Origin: Desulfovibrio sp.
GTDB lineage: Bacteria; Desulfobacterota; Desulfovibrionia; Desulfovibrionales; Desulfovibrionaceae
Direction: 5' to 3'
Length of the DNA stretch: 64,000 bases
Assembly: GCA_031272715.1 (NCBI GenBank)
Contig: JAISTH010000005.1
Span: forward strand, 43,917-107,916
The translations under genes were made by a program, and so were the position numbers. The notes beneath the pieces are model-generated. The model searched no databases and was not told the DNA's origin. It saw only the letters and a program-made list of their open reading frames with translations. This document shows, one piece after another, positions 12,230-20,491 of the stretch (its first letter is position 1; each line of letters opens with the position of its first letter).

Positions 12230-12279
12230 GTCCGCAACGCAAATCGGGGCCGGCGGCTTTGCGCGCGATCCGGCCTTGG

Positions 12280-12310
12280 ACGGGGGCTTCGGCCCCCGTC
12301 GCCTTTTTGA
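12280..12310 (+). terminator. Rho-independent terminator of ferritin gene
   Basis: Stem ACGGGGGC with GCCCCCGT around a TTCG tetraloop (12280-12299), followed by CGCCTTTTTG. Confidence 0.9.
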
Positions 12311-12551
12311 CGAGTCCCGTGCGCCACGGGACGGAAGCCGGAACGATGCGGCGAAGGCGGCCGCATCCCGCGAATGCGGAGAGACGGACACCCGCCCGCC
12401 GGGGCGAAGCGGCCCTCGCAGGGGCCATGGGGATGGGGGATGGAACCTGGGCCTCGAGGGGGATGCGTCCGCTACCGTCGCGCCCCCGGAGAGGAACCTC
12501 CGGGGACGCGACTGGCATGCAGCATGACGTTCACATCCTCGCTGCGCGGAA

Positions 12552-13436
12552 TTAGCCGATGAGCTGAAGGGCCATCTGCGGCATGCTGTTCGCCTGGGAG
12601 AGCATGGCGACGGCGGCCTGCGTCAGGATCTGGTTGCGCACGAAGTTGGTCATTTCCGTGGCCACGTCCACGTCGGAAATGCGGGACTCGGCGGCCGCGA
12701 GATTCTCCGACTGGATCGTGAGGTTGGAAATGGTGTTCTCCAGGCGGTTCTGCAGCGCGCCCAGATGCGCCCTGATCTTGTCCTTGGAGATCACGGCGTC
12801 CTGCAGGCCGACCAGCGCCCTCTGCGCGGCGTCCTGCGTGGACACGGTGTAGGCATCGTAGGTGGAGTTGGTCTGGTTGCCCACGCCCAGGGCCGAGGCC
12901 GTGGCGGTGCCGATGTCGATGTAGTAGTAGTCCTCGGCGGAATCGTTCAGGGTGCCGAAGTGGACCTTGAGCTTGCCCGTGGAGGTCAACCCGGAGCCGT
13001 CGTGCTCGGGACCGCTCAGGTTGCCGTTGAGCAGGTGCAGGCCGTTGAAGTCGGTGGCGTTGGCGATTCGGGTGATTTCCGAGGCCATGGCCTGGTACTC
13101 GGACTCGATCATGAGGCGCTGGGTCGAGTCGTAGGTGCCGGTGGCCGCCTGCTCGGCCAGTTCCTTCATCCGGATCAGCTTCTCGTCGATGACGCCCAGG
13201 GCGCCGTCGGCCGTCTGGATGAGGGAGATGGCGTCGTTCGCGTTGCGCACGCCCTGGTTCAATGCGGCGATGTCCGCCCGCATCATTTCGCGGATGGCCA
13301 GGCCGGCTGCATCGTCCGCCGCGGAATTGATCCGCAACCCGGAGGACAGCCGCTCGACCGATGTCGCCAGGCTGTTGTAGCTGGCCGTCAGCGTGTTGGC
13401 GACGTTGGTCGCCATACTGTTGTAGTAGATATACAT
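12552..13436 (-). CDS. Flagellin (paralog 1)
   Basis: Filament subunit of 294 residues exported by the flagellar type III system. The conserved N-terminal D0/D1 region reads SLATSVERLSSGLRINSAAD, DAAGLAIREMMRADI and NQGVRNANDAISLIQTADGA. The C-terminal D1/D0 region reads AHLGALQNRLENTISNLT, ESRISDVDVATEMTNFVRNQ and VAMLSQANSMPQMALQLIG. The central variable domain is short. The start MYIYYNSMA follows GGAGGAATGTC. A second, very similar flagellin lies at 15059 and csrA-fliW between them. A sigma-54-type promoter sits about 105 bp upstream. The two proteins differ mainly in the middle region (for example STGKLKVHF versus SEGKLKVHF) and in scattered positions. Confidence 0.97.
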   Translation of the reverse strand: MYIYYNSMATNVANTLTASYNSLATSVERLSSGLRINSAADDAAGLAIREMMRADIAALNQGVRNANDAISLIQTADGALGVIDEKLIRMKELAEQAATGTYDSTQRLMIESEYQAMASEITRIANATDFNGLHLLNGNLSGPEHDGSGLTSTGKLKVHFGTLNDSAEDYYYIDIGTATASALGVGNQTNSTYDAYTVSTQDAAQRALVGLQDAVISKDKIRAHLGALQNRLENTISNLTIQSENLAAAESRISDVDVATEMTNFVRNQILTQAAVAMLSQANSMPQMALQLIG

Positions 13437-13509
13437 GACATTCCTCCATGAATGCTCTGCATGCCGGGCGGCGCAATCTGCTCGTCCGCTTCCATACGGG
13501 CTACCGCCA
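13437..13509 (-). promoter_or_regulatory. Conserved flagellin leader with GGA motifs (copy 1)
   Basis: The 73 bp before flagellin 1 closely match those before flagellin 2 (15944-16016), while sequence further upstream does not match. On the transcribed strand both carry GTATGGA, CGGACG and CATGGAGGAATG, the last covering the ribosome site. GGA-containing leaders are the known type of CsrA target on flagellin mRNA, and csrA is between the genes. CsrA binding here is inference. Confidence 0.55.
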
Positions 13510-13540
13510 CGATGCCCCAAAGGTTTCCTGCGTCACCATC

Positions 13541-13556
13541 TGCAGAATGCGTGCCA
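13541..13556 (-). promoter_or_regulatory. Sigma-54 (-24/-12) promoter of flagellin 1
   Basis: On the minus strand TGGCACGCATTCTGC matches the consensus TGGCAC-N5-TTGC with GG and GC separated by exactly 10 bases. It lies about 105 bp upstream of the start codon. The same 15 bases occur upstream of amtB. Confidence 0.8.
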
Positions 13557-13801
13557 GACGGGCACCGCACGGGGGGACCTGCATCGGAGCCGCCTGTGGC
13601 AGGGCCAAGCCGGGTTGCCGGTCATCCCTCCGATGGACGAAAAAGGAAAAAAATGCCTTCGATCCCTGGCGACGGACGCCCGACACCCGCAGCAGGGGGA
13701 GGATTCCGCAGGGGGCGGATCGGCGAACCGGATATCCGGCGGCGGCCCTGCGCCGAGGGGGGCGTTCACGGGACGGCCCGGGAAGGTCCCGGGGATCGCA
13801 G

Positions 13802-13830
13802 AAAAAAATGCCGCCGGGGATGGCGGCGCC
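13802..13830 (-). terminator. Second hairpin terminator after fliW
   Basis: On the minus strand GCCGCC, ATCCCC, GGCGGC then ATTTTTTTC. It resembles the stronger hairpin at 13909-13941, sharing AAAAAAATGCCGCCGGGG on the plus strand, as if duplicated. The remainder of 13437-14122 shows no gene. Confidence 0.7.
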
Positions 13831-13908
13831 TGCAGGGCCGCTCCTGAAGCGTCGAACGCCAGCGCGCCCAAGGTGGCGGAAGAGACCCGGGACGGGATCC
13901 TGGATCGC

Positions 13909-13941
13909 AAAAAAATGCCGCCGGGGTCGGCCCCGGCGGCA
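13909..13941 (-). terminator. Rho-independent terminator after fliW
   Basis: Perfect 11-bp stem TGCCGCCGGGG / CCCCGGCGGCA (13916-13926 and 13931-13941) followed on the minus strand by seven T. It lies about 180 bp past the fliW stop. Confidence 0.88.
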
Positions 13942-14122
13942 CGGTGTTCCCAATTTTTTCGTCGAGAAATCGAAGGCCGCGGCGTCCCGAGCGCCGACGT
14001 GGGGAACTCCCCACAGACGCCGCAGTCTCCGAAATCCTTGTCCCCGCCCCTTCATGGAGCCCGCCCCGTCCCCTTGGGGATGCGGCGGCCCCGGAATCGT
14101 CGCGCCGCAAGGCGGACTCCCC

Positions 14123-14701
14123 TCAGACGGGGCAGTCGCAGCGCTCCACGTCCTTGGCGACCAGTTCGGCGAAACGTCCCGGCATCCCGGAATCCTCGCC
14201 GGCCTCCCGCCGCGTTTGAAAGCACAGATGCCGGCAGCCGGCCGACAGCCGGCCCGCCTCCGTATGCAGATCGACCTTCGCCCGGGTCCGCATCCTCTGG
14301 GGGATCTGCAGGCCAAGGCGGGCCGCATGGTTGATGACTATGGGCCCCGTCAGGTTCAGGGTCGCCCTGTCCGGCTCCCCGGAAGGGATGGACACGGTCA
14401 CGAGCACCGCGGCCTCCTCCGAGGAGGAAATCCGCAGCAGGGCGCGTTCGGCCTCGCCGAAGACGACCTGGTAGCTTTCGAGAAAGCTGTACGGATCCGC
14501 CACCAGCAGGCCGATGTGACGGTTTGTCACGCTCTGCAGGATGAGCAGGGGCGCATCCTGTTTGACCGCCAGCAGGACGTAGTCCTTCTCGGTCTCGAGA
14601 CCCGCCAGTCCCCGTGGGAAATGCACTATCCCGTCCCTGTCGACGACCCGGCAGCCAAGCCTGGTCTCGATGGTCAAGGTCAAGCCCGTGGTTCGTTCCA
14701 T
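14123..14701 (-). CDS. fliW: FliW, flagellar assembly factor and CsrA antagonist
   Basis: Binds flagellin and CsrA alternately, so that unexported flagellin frees CsrA to repress flagellin translation. 192 residues: the FliW fold reads TIETRLGCRVVDRDGIVHFPRGLAGLE, with LLILQSVTNRHIGLLVADPY, VLVTVSIPSGEPDRATLNLTGPIVINHAARLGLQI. A C-terminal extension of about 50 residues with a Cys-containing tail (RCDCPV) goes beyond the common 145-150 residue family length. The start MERTTGLTLT at 14701 overlaps the 3' end of csrA by about 22 bp, so translation is coupled. Downstream are two terminators. The operon order flagellin 2 - csrA - fliW matches the partner-switch model. Confidence 0.92.
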   Translation of the reverse strand: MERTTGLTLTIETRLGCRVVDRDGIVHFPRGLAGLETEKDYVLLAVKQDAPLLILQSVTNRHIGLLVADPYSFLESYQVVFGEAERALLRISSSEEAAVLVTVSIPSGEPDRATLNLTGPIVINHAARLGLQIPQRMRTRAKVDLHTEAGRLSAGCRHLCFQTRREAGEDSGMPGRFAELVAKDVERCDCPV

Positions 14702-14916
14702 AATGTCGCCGCCTGCATGACGTCTTCCGCGCTCGCCGCGAGCGAGCACCTGTTTTCCGCCTCGACCCGCCTGTACACCTCTTCGCGGTACACCGTCACG
14801 TGTCCCGGGACCTCCAGGCCCAACCGGATGTGCCTTCCCTGCACGTCCAGAATGGTCACCCGGATGTCCTCCCCGAGGTACAGGCTCTCGCCGGGCCTTC
14901 GTTTCAAGATCAACAT
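14680..14916 (-). CDS. csrA: CsrA, carbon storage/flagellin translational regulator
   Basis: Small RNA-binding dimer that blocks ribosome sites containing GGA. The 78-residue reading from the ATG at 14916 begins MLILKRRPGESLYLGEDIRV, followed by TILDVQGRHIRLGLEVPGHV and YREEVYRRV. This is the full CsrA core plus a short C-terminal tail. Starts at 14922 (adding Met-Ala) and a GTG at 14928 are also possible; GGTGGGT at suitable spacing and family length favour 14916. It overlaps fliW and follows flagellin 2 on the same strand. Confidence 0.95.
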   Translation of the reverse strand: MLILKRRPGESLYLGEDIRVTILDVQGRHIRLGLEVPGHVTVYREEVYRRVEAENRCSLAASAEDVMQAATLWNEPRA

Positions 14917-14984
14917 TGCCATACCCACCGTCGTCCCATCGGGACCGTCGGGGTGAATCGAAATCTGAACCGCCCCTGGCTACC

Positions 14985-15015
14985 ATGTCCCCGGAGGCCG
15001 ACCCTCCGGGGACAT
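14985..15015. terminator. Strong inverted repeat between flagellin 2 and csrA
   Basis: 13-bp perfect stem ATGTCCCCGGAGG / CCTCCGGGGACAT with a 5-base loop. There is no T-tract on the minus strand, so it may be a partial terminator or an mRNA-stabilising stem that sets high flagellin over csrA expression. Confidence 0.6.
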
Positions 15016-15058
15016 GATCTGTGTGCAGCCCTTCGTCAGCTTCCCAGTCCTTCGGGGA

Positions 15059-15943
15059 CTATCCGAGGAGCTGGAGGGCGAGCCTCGGCATGCTGTTCGC
15101 CTGGGAAAGCATGGCCACGGCGGACTGCGTCAGGATCTGGTTGCGCACGAACTCGGTCATTTCCGAGGCCACGTCCACATCCGAGATGCGGGACTCGGCG
15201 GCCTGGAGGTTCTCCGCCTGGATCGTGAGGTTGGAGACGGTGTTTTCCAGACGATTCTGCAACGCCCCCAAATGTGCCCTGATCTTGTCCTTGGACACCA
15301 CGGCGTCCTGCAGGCCGACCAGCGCCTTCTGCGCCTGATCCTGCGTGGACACCGTGTAGGCCGACATGTTGCTGGCCGCACTGTTCCCCACGCCCAGGGC
15401 CGAAGCCGTGGCGGTGCCGATGTCGATGTAGTAGTAGTCCTCCGCTGAGTCGTTCATTGTGCCGAAGTGCACCTTCAGCTTCCCTTCCGACACCAGCCCG
15501 GCGCCGTTGTGCGTGTCCCCGCTCAGGTTGCCGTTGAGCAGATGAAGACCGTTGAAGTCCGTGGCGTTGGCTATCCGTGTGATCTCCGATGCCATCGCCT
15601 GGTACTCTGACTCGATCATGAGGCGCTGGGTGGAGTCGTAGGTGCCGGTGGCCGCCTGTTCCGCCAGTTCCTTCATCCTGATCAGCTTTTCGTCGATGAC
15701 GCCCAGGGCGCCGTCGGCCGTCTGGATGAGCGAGATGGCGTCGTTGGCATTGCGCACGCCCTGGTTCAACGCGGCGATGTCCGACCGCATGAGTTCGCGG
15801 ATGGCCAGGCCGGCCGCATCGTCCGCCGCGGAGTTGATCCGCAGTCCGGACGAGAGGCGCTGAACCGATGTCTGCAGGTTGCTGTAGTTGCTCGTCAGCG
15901 TGTTGGCGGCATTGGTCGCCATGCTGTTGTAATAGATATACAT
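15059..15943 (-). CDS. Flagellin (paralog 2)
   Basis: Filament subunit of 294 residues, the same length as paralog 1. N-terminal LQTSVQRLSSGLRINSAADD, central LSGDTHNGAGLVSEGKLKVH, C-terminal SRISDVDVASEMTEFVRNQI and MLSQANSMPRLALQLLG. Its start region (MYIYYNSMATN) and 73-bp leader match paralog 1. It is the first gene of the flagellin-csrA-fliW cluster. The near identity of the ends suggests a duplication followed by drift or gene conversion. Confidence 0.97.
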   Translation of the reverse strand: MYIYYNSMATNAANTLTSNYSNLQTSVQRLSSGLRINSAADDAAGLAIRELMRSDIAALNQGVRNANDAISLIQTADGALGVIDEKLIRMKELAEQAATGTYDSTQRLMIESEYQAMASEITRIANATDFNGLHLLNGNLSGDTHNGAGLVSEGKLKVHFGTMNDSAEDYYYIDIGTATASALGVGNSAASNMSAYTVSTQDQAQKALVGLQDAVVSKDKIRAHLGALQNRLENTVSNLTIQAENLQAAESRISDVDVASEMTEFVRNQILTQSAVAMLSQANSMPRLALQLLG

Positions 15944-16016
15944 GACATTCCTCCATGAATGCTCTGTATGCCTGGCGGTGCACTATGCGCGTCCGTGTCC
16001 ATACGGACTACCGCCG
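15944..16016 (-). promoter_or_regulatory. Conserved flagellin leader with GGA motifs (copy 2)
   Basis: Matches the 73-bp leader of flagellin 1. On the transcript strand it has GTATGGACACGGACG and CATGGAGGAATG. Similarity ends abruptly just upstream, which delimits the conserved RNA leader. A role as CsrA target is inferred. Confidence 0.55.
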
Positions 16017-16188
16017 CAAACGCCCGCGAGCGCGGGGATGAAGGGTTCGGGCGGGACTGCCCGGGTCGCGTCGCCCATCGTGCGCAGTGATGGCGTCGCC
16101 ATGCCTCTGCCGTGACAGGGTTCTCCCTGTCTCCACGTCCATGCATGGGTGGAAAAAACTGCCCAAGACAGTTCTCGCAGGACAGAAT

Positions 16189-16204
16189 TGCATGAAGCAT
16201 GCCC
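16189..16204 (-). promoter_or_regulatory. Possible sigma-54 promoter of flagellin 2
   Basis: Minus strand GGGCATGCTTCATGCA has GG-N10-GC spacing and a good -12 half, but the -24 half deviates (GGGCAT for TGGCAC). It is about 245 bp upstream of the start codon. No better site is visible nearer. The rest of 15944-16879 is GC-rich with no gene recognised. Confidence 0.4.
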
Positions 16205-16879
16205 CCAGGGGGGCGACCGGGGCGGGGTGGCGCCCGGGTCGCCCCGGAGGCGCCGAAGCGTCCGGAACCTCCCCTTCCCTTCGCCCGGCGGCCGGGGGAA
16301 AAATTTGCCGTCCGCATCCTCGCGGGACGGGCCTGGGAGGATGGACGAAGGGGCGGAACCCTCGGGAAGGCGGGGAGGAATGCCTGCCGGGGCGATCATC
16401 GGAGCGAAGGGCCCGCATCGCGAAGGGGGACGGCGGGTGCGCCACGCAGGCCCTCTGCCGCATCAAGCCGGCCCGCCAGGCAACAACCGCACGCCGGGCC
16501 TCGCGGCATGCCTCGATGCCGTGACGGCCCTCGCCGCGACCGGCGTGGATCCCGACCCGCACGAGATCCTCCGCCCGCGAAGGACTGCGCGCCCCGCGGC
16601 CGTCAAGACGGGCGGAGAGACGGGGGAAGACATTGCCGCCCATCCCGCCCCTTGCCCCGGACGCAGGGAAGCGCTAGGATTCCCCCTTCCGAGCGTCACT
16701 CCGGGAACCCGGCCGTTCCAGGCCGCATCCCCGGGACCGCGCCGGACATGCGGACGCGGGGCGCAGGCGTCCACCACCGAGCATCGGAACGGCAAAGGCG
16801 CGCAACAAGAACATCGGCATATCGACTCCGTGCCGCCTTGCACGGCCATATGCCACAAAACCAAAAGAGACACACGGCC

Positions 16880-18667
16880 ATGAGAACTCGTAGAAATACA
16901 TTGCACAGGCGTGCGCGCAAACTGACGCCAAGATTCAAGAGCGACAGCGACGACAGCATGTCAAGCACGCCTGACGACGAAAGCTCGAATATGTTCGAGG
17001 GGAATCCTAACGTCAAATACATGAAACTGGATTACTTTGCCCCTAACTCGCAATACGGTCAGGAATTGCGGCAGCTGTCCATTGATGTCAATGCATCTGG
17101 CGCTGATTGCGCCTTCATCGTCAACCGGCGTGCGCAGGGCATCATCGATATGACCCGCACCAAATTTGCGGCGAATATTGAGACTTATAGTGATCTCGCA
17201 ATCCCGTGGTTGCCATCGCTGAAGGACAGGAAAATCGCAGTCATCGATGACTGCATACGTACTGGGGCAACGGCTAACAACGTCATAGACCATCTCGTCG
17301 CAAGCGGCGCTGATGTCGGCAACATCTCCGTGCACAGCATATTCACGACCAATGATCCGAACATGCTGCTTCATGGAGACATCAAGCCAAATCTTGTTGT
17401 AAAGAAAGCCGTGTCACGTGAGGAATACAAAAAACGAATACAGGATATAGTAATATTCCTTTCAATTTATCCTCTAGCATATGAATACGAATATCCAAAA
17501 TTTTATTGCAGATACCAGAGCTCTCTCGGCAATTGGCGCGATGCAATTAAACATCTACTTGATGCTTTTGGACACGAATCCGTTTTCAAGGCCGATTTGT
17601 TTACGCGCATGCATCCGACGATGAGCAGGCTATCAATAAATATTTGTCCTCCTAACGGCGCATGGAAAATCCGGTGTCATTTACACGATGACACACGCAC
17701 TGCCATCCTTGTTCCAATTACAACTGCATTTCACGTTGACCCATCAATCTCCCATTTCTCCGCGCTGCGCAAGCATGCAGAAGAAATCCTAGCAAAACTG
17801 GATCCTGCTCGTGAAAACTTCCAGGGTGAAACTGCAGCTCGTTTCGAACAGTATATAAATTCGACTGAAGCTTTTCTCATGCATATTGATAAATTTTATA
17901 AAATATTTTCTTTTGAGGATGAAATCGTAACTCGGCTCACAATGCATGACGCGAGGCTCATATTTGGCGAAGACATGGCAAAGGATATAATATACCCGAT
18001 AAAACTCATGGATCCAAAATCTGTCCGATGGAATGACATTTCTCCTCAAAAACTAGGCGAACTCTCGGCATTCTCCACTAAATTCATGAAGGGGAAATAT
18101 GGAAAAGATTTCATGGACCTGCTCATGCTAAAAATTTCAAAGAAGGCAGAAGATGGATTCAAGCATGCCTCAGCTATCTTGCATGCATTGTATGAAGCCT
18201 TTGATGAATTTGTCAACAACCCCGAGATGCTGAATAAGCTTGTCAATACGGATGGATTTCATCCAAATGCCGAAGAAATCAAAAATAACCCATATCTGAT
18301 GAATCTCATCGGTCTAAGCTTTGAAGATATTATCACGATCACTTCCAAGATCTTCTACAACAGGAACCTCCAGTACCATTACGGCGAGAATGCGGCATAT
18401 GTGAAAATATGCGAACAAATGGACATCGACATCGACAGCGGGAGCATCATCCCGGCGATAGGGATGGAGCGCAAGACCGTCTACCGCAGAGGCGAAGGCG
18501 CCCTGCAGGACAAGTTCGCGATCCTCGCGATGAAGACCATCGACGCGGCGGAGGGGATCGAACTCGGGAAGCCCGTCACCCTTGCCGGTCTTCCCGAGGA
18601 CAAGCGGAGCCATGTCACGGAATCGCTGCTGTTCCTGGACACTTGGCCCATGTGGATGGGCTTGTAG
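16880..18667 (+). CDS. Orphan protein with N-terminal phosphoribosyltransferase-like domain and unknown C-terminal domain
   Basis: 595-residue predicted cytoplasmic protein that I do not recognise as a named family. After a basic, Ser/Asp-rich leader of about 45 residues there is a phosphoribosyltransferase-like core. The PRPP-loop signature IAVIDDCIRTGAT lies at residues 119-131, two acidic residues followed by TGAT after a hydrophobic strand, preceded by IPWLPSLKDRK. The remaining 430 residues are mostly helical and match nothing I know. Codon use is strikingly AT-rich: the 60 bases at 17461 have 18 G+C, while the 60 bases at 18481 have 37, so composition reverts to host-like within the last 85-90 codons. 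Start is uncertain between ATG 16880 and ATG 16850. No partner gene is adjacent. A defence or stress role is conceivable because solitary PRTase fusions occur in such systems, but this is conjecture. Confidence 0.8.
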   Translation: MRTRRNTLHRRARKLTPRFKSDSDDSMSSTPDDESSNMFEGNPNVKYMKLDYFAPNSQYGQELRQLSIDVNASGADCAFIVNRRAQGIIDMTRTKFAANIETYSDLAIPWLPSLKDRKIAVIDDCIRTGATANNVIDHLVASGADVGNISVHSIFTTNDPNMLLHGDIKPNLVVKKAVSREEYKKRIQDIVIFLSIYPLAYEYEYPKFYCRYQSSLGNWRDAIKHLLDAFGHESVFKADLFTRMHPTMSRLSINICPPNGAWKIRCHLHDDTRTAILVPITTAFHVDPSISHFSALRKHAEEILAKLDPARENFQGETAARFEQYINSTEAFLMHIDKFYKIFSFEDEIVTRLTMHDARLIFGEDMAKDIIYPIKLMDPKSVRWNDISPQKLGELSAFSTKFMKGKYGKDFMDLLMLKISKKAEDGFKHASAILHALYEAFDEFVNNPEMLNKLVNTDGFHPNAEEIKNNPYLMNLIGLSFEDIITITSKIFYNRNLQYHYGENAAYVKICEQMDIDIDSGSIIPAIGMERKTVYRRGEGALQDKFAILAMKTIDAAEGIELGKPVTLAGLPEDKRSHVTESLLFLDTWPMWMGL

Positions 18668-18883
18668 AAGCCCGATGCGGTGCGAGGGCGCATCGCTTCC
18701 CTCCCCGCGGCCCCGGGACGCACCAGGGAGGCGCGGCCGGACCCGGTGTCGCCGTGACGACGGGAAGGGCAACCCCGACCCTTCGCCGGGCGCCTGACCG
18801 TTGCCCCGACATCGGCGGCCATGGCGGCTTCCGCAGGGCCTTCGCCCTTGCCTCAAGTACGTCGATACGGTAAACTCCGCATC

Positions 18884-20491
18884 ATGCCCGGTTCCAATCG
18901 TCAAGCCGGAGGCCCCCACCCCCCGGCCCCTTCGGAAGACGCCGCCCGTTGCGAGCGTCAACTCGTGCTCTTGGCCGAACTGGCCCAGGTCATGAACTCC
19001 GCCGCCGACGTCGGACGCGCCCTGGACAAGGCCCTGGCCCTGATGGCCGAACATCTCCACATGATGCGCGGCACCGTCACCCTGGTCTCGCCGAAGACCG
19101 GGGAGATACGCATCGAGTCCGCCTACGGGCTCAAGCCCGCGGAACGCCAGCGGGGGCGGTACGTCAGAGGCGAGGGGATCACCGGCCGCGTCATCGAGAC
19201 GGGCCGGCCCATGTACGTGACCAACGTGTCCCAGGAACCCCGGTTCCTCAACAGAACCCGGTCCAGGGACCTCAGGAAGGAGAGCGTCTCCTTCCTGTGC
19301 GTTCCCATCCGCCTGGGGGACCTGACCGTCGGGGCCCTCTCCGTGGACCGCCTGCTCTCCGAGAGCGCGGACGTCGAGGAGGAGATGCGGCTGCTGTCCA
19401 TCATCGCCACGCTCCTCAGCCACGCTGCCGTGGAGTTCCAGAGCATGATGGACAACGAGGCCACGCCGTCCCTGCGCCCCAAGGAGTTCGTCGGCAACTC
19501 CCAGGTGATGGAGAGGGTCTACGCACAGATCGCCCAGGTCGCCCCCTCGGGCACCACGGTCTTCCTCCACGGCGAGTCCGGGACGGGGAAGGAGCTGGCG
19601 GCCAGGGCCATCCACAACGGCAGTCCCAGGGCCGCTCGGCCCTTCATATCCCTCAATTGCGCCTCCCTGCCGGAAAACCTGCTGGAAAGCGAACTCTTCG
19701 GGCACGACCGGGGCGCCTTCACCGGGGCCAACACCACCCGCAAGGGACGGTTCGAGCTGGCGGACGGGGGGACCCTCTTCCTGGACGAAGTGGGTGAGCT
19801 TTCCATGATGGCCCAGGCGAAGCTGCTGAGGGTGCTCCAGGAACGCACCTTCGAGCGCCTGGGGGGCATGGAGACCCTCCACGTGGACGTGCGGTTCATC
19901 ACCGCCACCAACCGCAGGCTGGAGGACATGGTGGACGCCGGGACCTTCCGCCGCGACCTCTACTACCGCCTCAACGTCTTCCCCATCCACCTCCCGCCCC
20001 TGCGGGACAGGCCGGAGGACATCCTCCCCCTCGCCAACCACTTCGTGCAGAAGTTCGCCATGGAGAACGGCCGGCAGCACGTCCGCCTCTCCCTGGCGGT
20101 CATGGACATGCTCCAGAGATACGAGTGGCCCGGGAACATCAGGGAACTGGAGAACGTCGCGGAGCGGGCCGTCCTCCTCCTCGGACGCGAGTCCCTCATC
20201 CTCCCCCAGCACCTCCCCCCGGCCCTGCACAGCGCCAATTGCCGCATGAAGGAGGACGAACTGGCGCACTCCTCCCCCCTCGCCTTCACCGGGAACATGC
20301 AGGAGCGCCTGGACGAGCTGGAGCGGATGTGCATCGTCCAGGCCCTGGAATGGAGCCAGGGGCACATCGCCAAGGCGGCCGAGCGCCTCGGCGTCACCGA
20401 GCGCATCATGGGCATGCGCACGAAGAAGTACGGCATATCCTACAAGGACTTCCGCCCCCACCATTCCGACTCCGGCAGGTCCTCCGGCTGA
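18884..20491 (+). CDS. NifA-like sigma-54 activator (GAF - AAA+ - HTH)
   Basis: Enhancer-binding transcription activator of about 535 residues. GAF sensor near residues 20-190 (LLAELAQVMNSAADVGRALD; YVRGEGITGRVIETGRPMYV; SFLCVPIRLGDLTVGALSVD). AAA+ domain from FVGNSQVMERVY with Walker A GESGTGKE, an intact GAFTGA loop, Walker B TLFLDEVGEL, and R-finger region RRDLYYRLNVFPIHLPPLR. C-terminal Fis-type helix-turn-helix HIAKAAERLGVTERIMGMRT. This order is that of NifA and related regulators. The start MPGSNRQ at 18884 was chosen because the upstream in-frame stretch is not family-like. The nearest sigma-54 promoter, at 20839, drives the amtB side, so control of the nitrogen genes downstream is the obvious inference. 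No nif structural genes are in the window. Confidence 0.93.
   Translation: MPGSNRQAGGPHPPAPSEDAARCERQLVLLAELAQVMNSAADVGRALDKALALMAEHLHMMRGTVTLVSPKTGEIRIESAYGLKPAERQRGRYVRGEGITGRVIETGRPMYVTNVSQEPRFLNRTRSRDLRKESVSFLCVPIRLGDLTVGALSVDRLLSESADVEEEMRLLSIIATLLSHAAVEFQSMMDNEATPSLRPKEFVGNSQVMERVYAQIAQVAPSGTTVFLHGESGTGKELAARAIHNGSPRAARPFISLNCASLPENLLESELFGHDRGAFTGANTTRKGRFELADGGTLFLDEVGELSMMAQAKLLRVLQERTFERLGGMETLHVDVRFITATNRRLEDMVDAGTFRRDLYYRLNVFPIHLPPLRDRPEDILPLANHFVQKFAMENGRQHVRLSLAVMDMLQRYEWPGNIRELENVAERAVLLLGRESLILPQHLPPALHSANCRMKEDELAHSSPLAFTGNMQERLDELERMCIVQALEWSQGHIAKAAERLGVTERIMGMRTKKYGISYKDFRPHHSDSGRSSG

Noticed and set aside
16199..16879. N-terminal extension of the orphan phosphoribosyltransferase-like gene to 822 residues.
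   Set aside because: The upstream part has intergenic, low-complexity Arg/Pro/Gly content and lies before the change to AT-rich codons.
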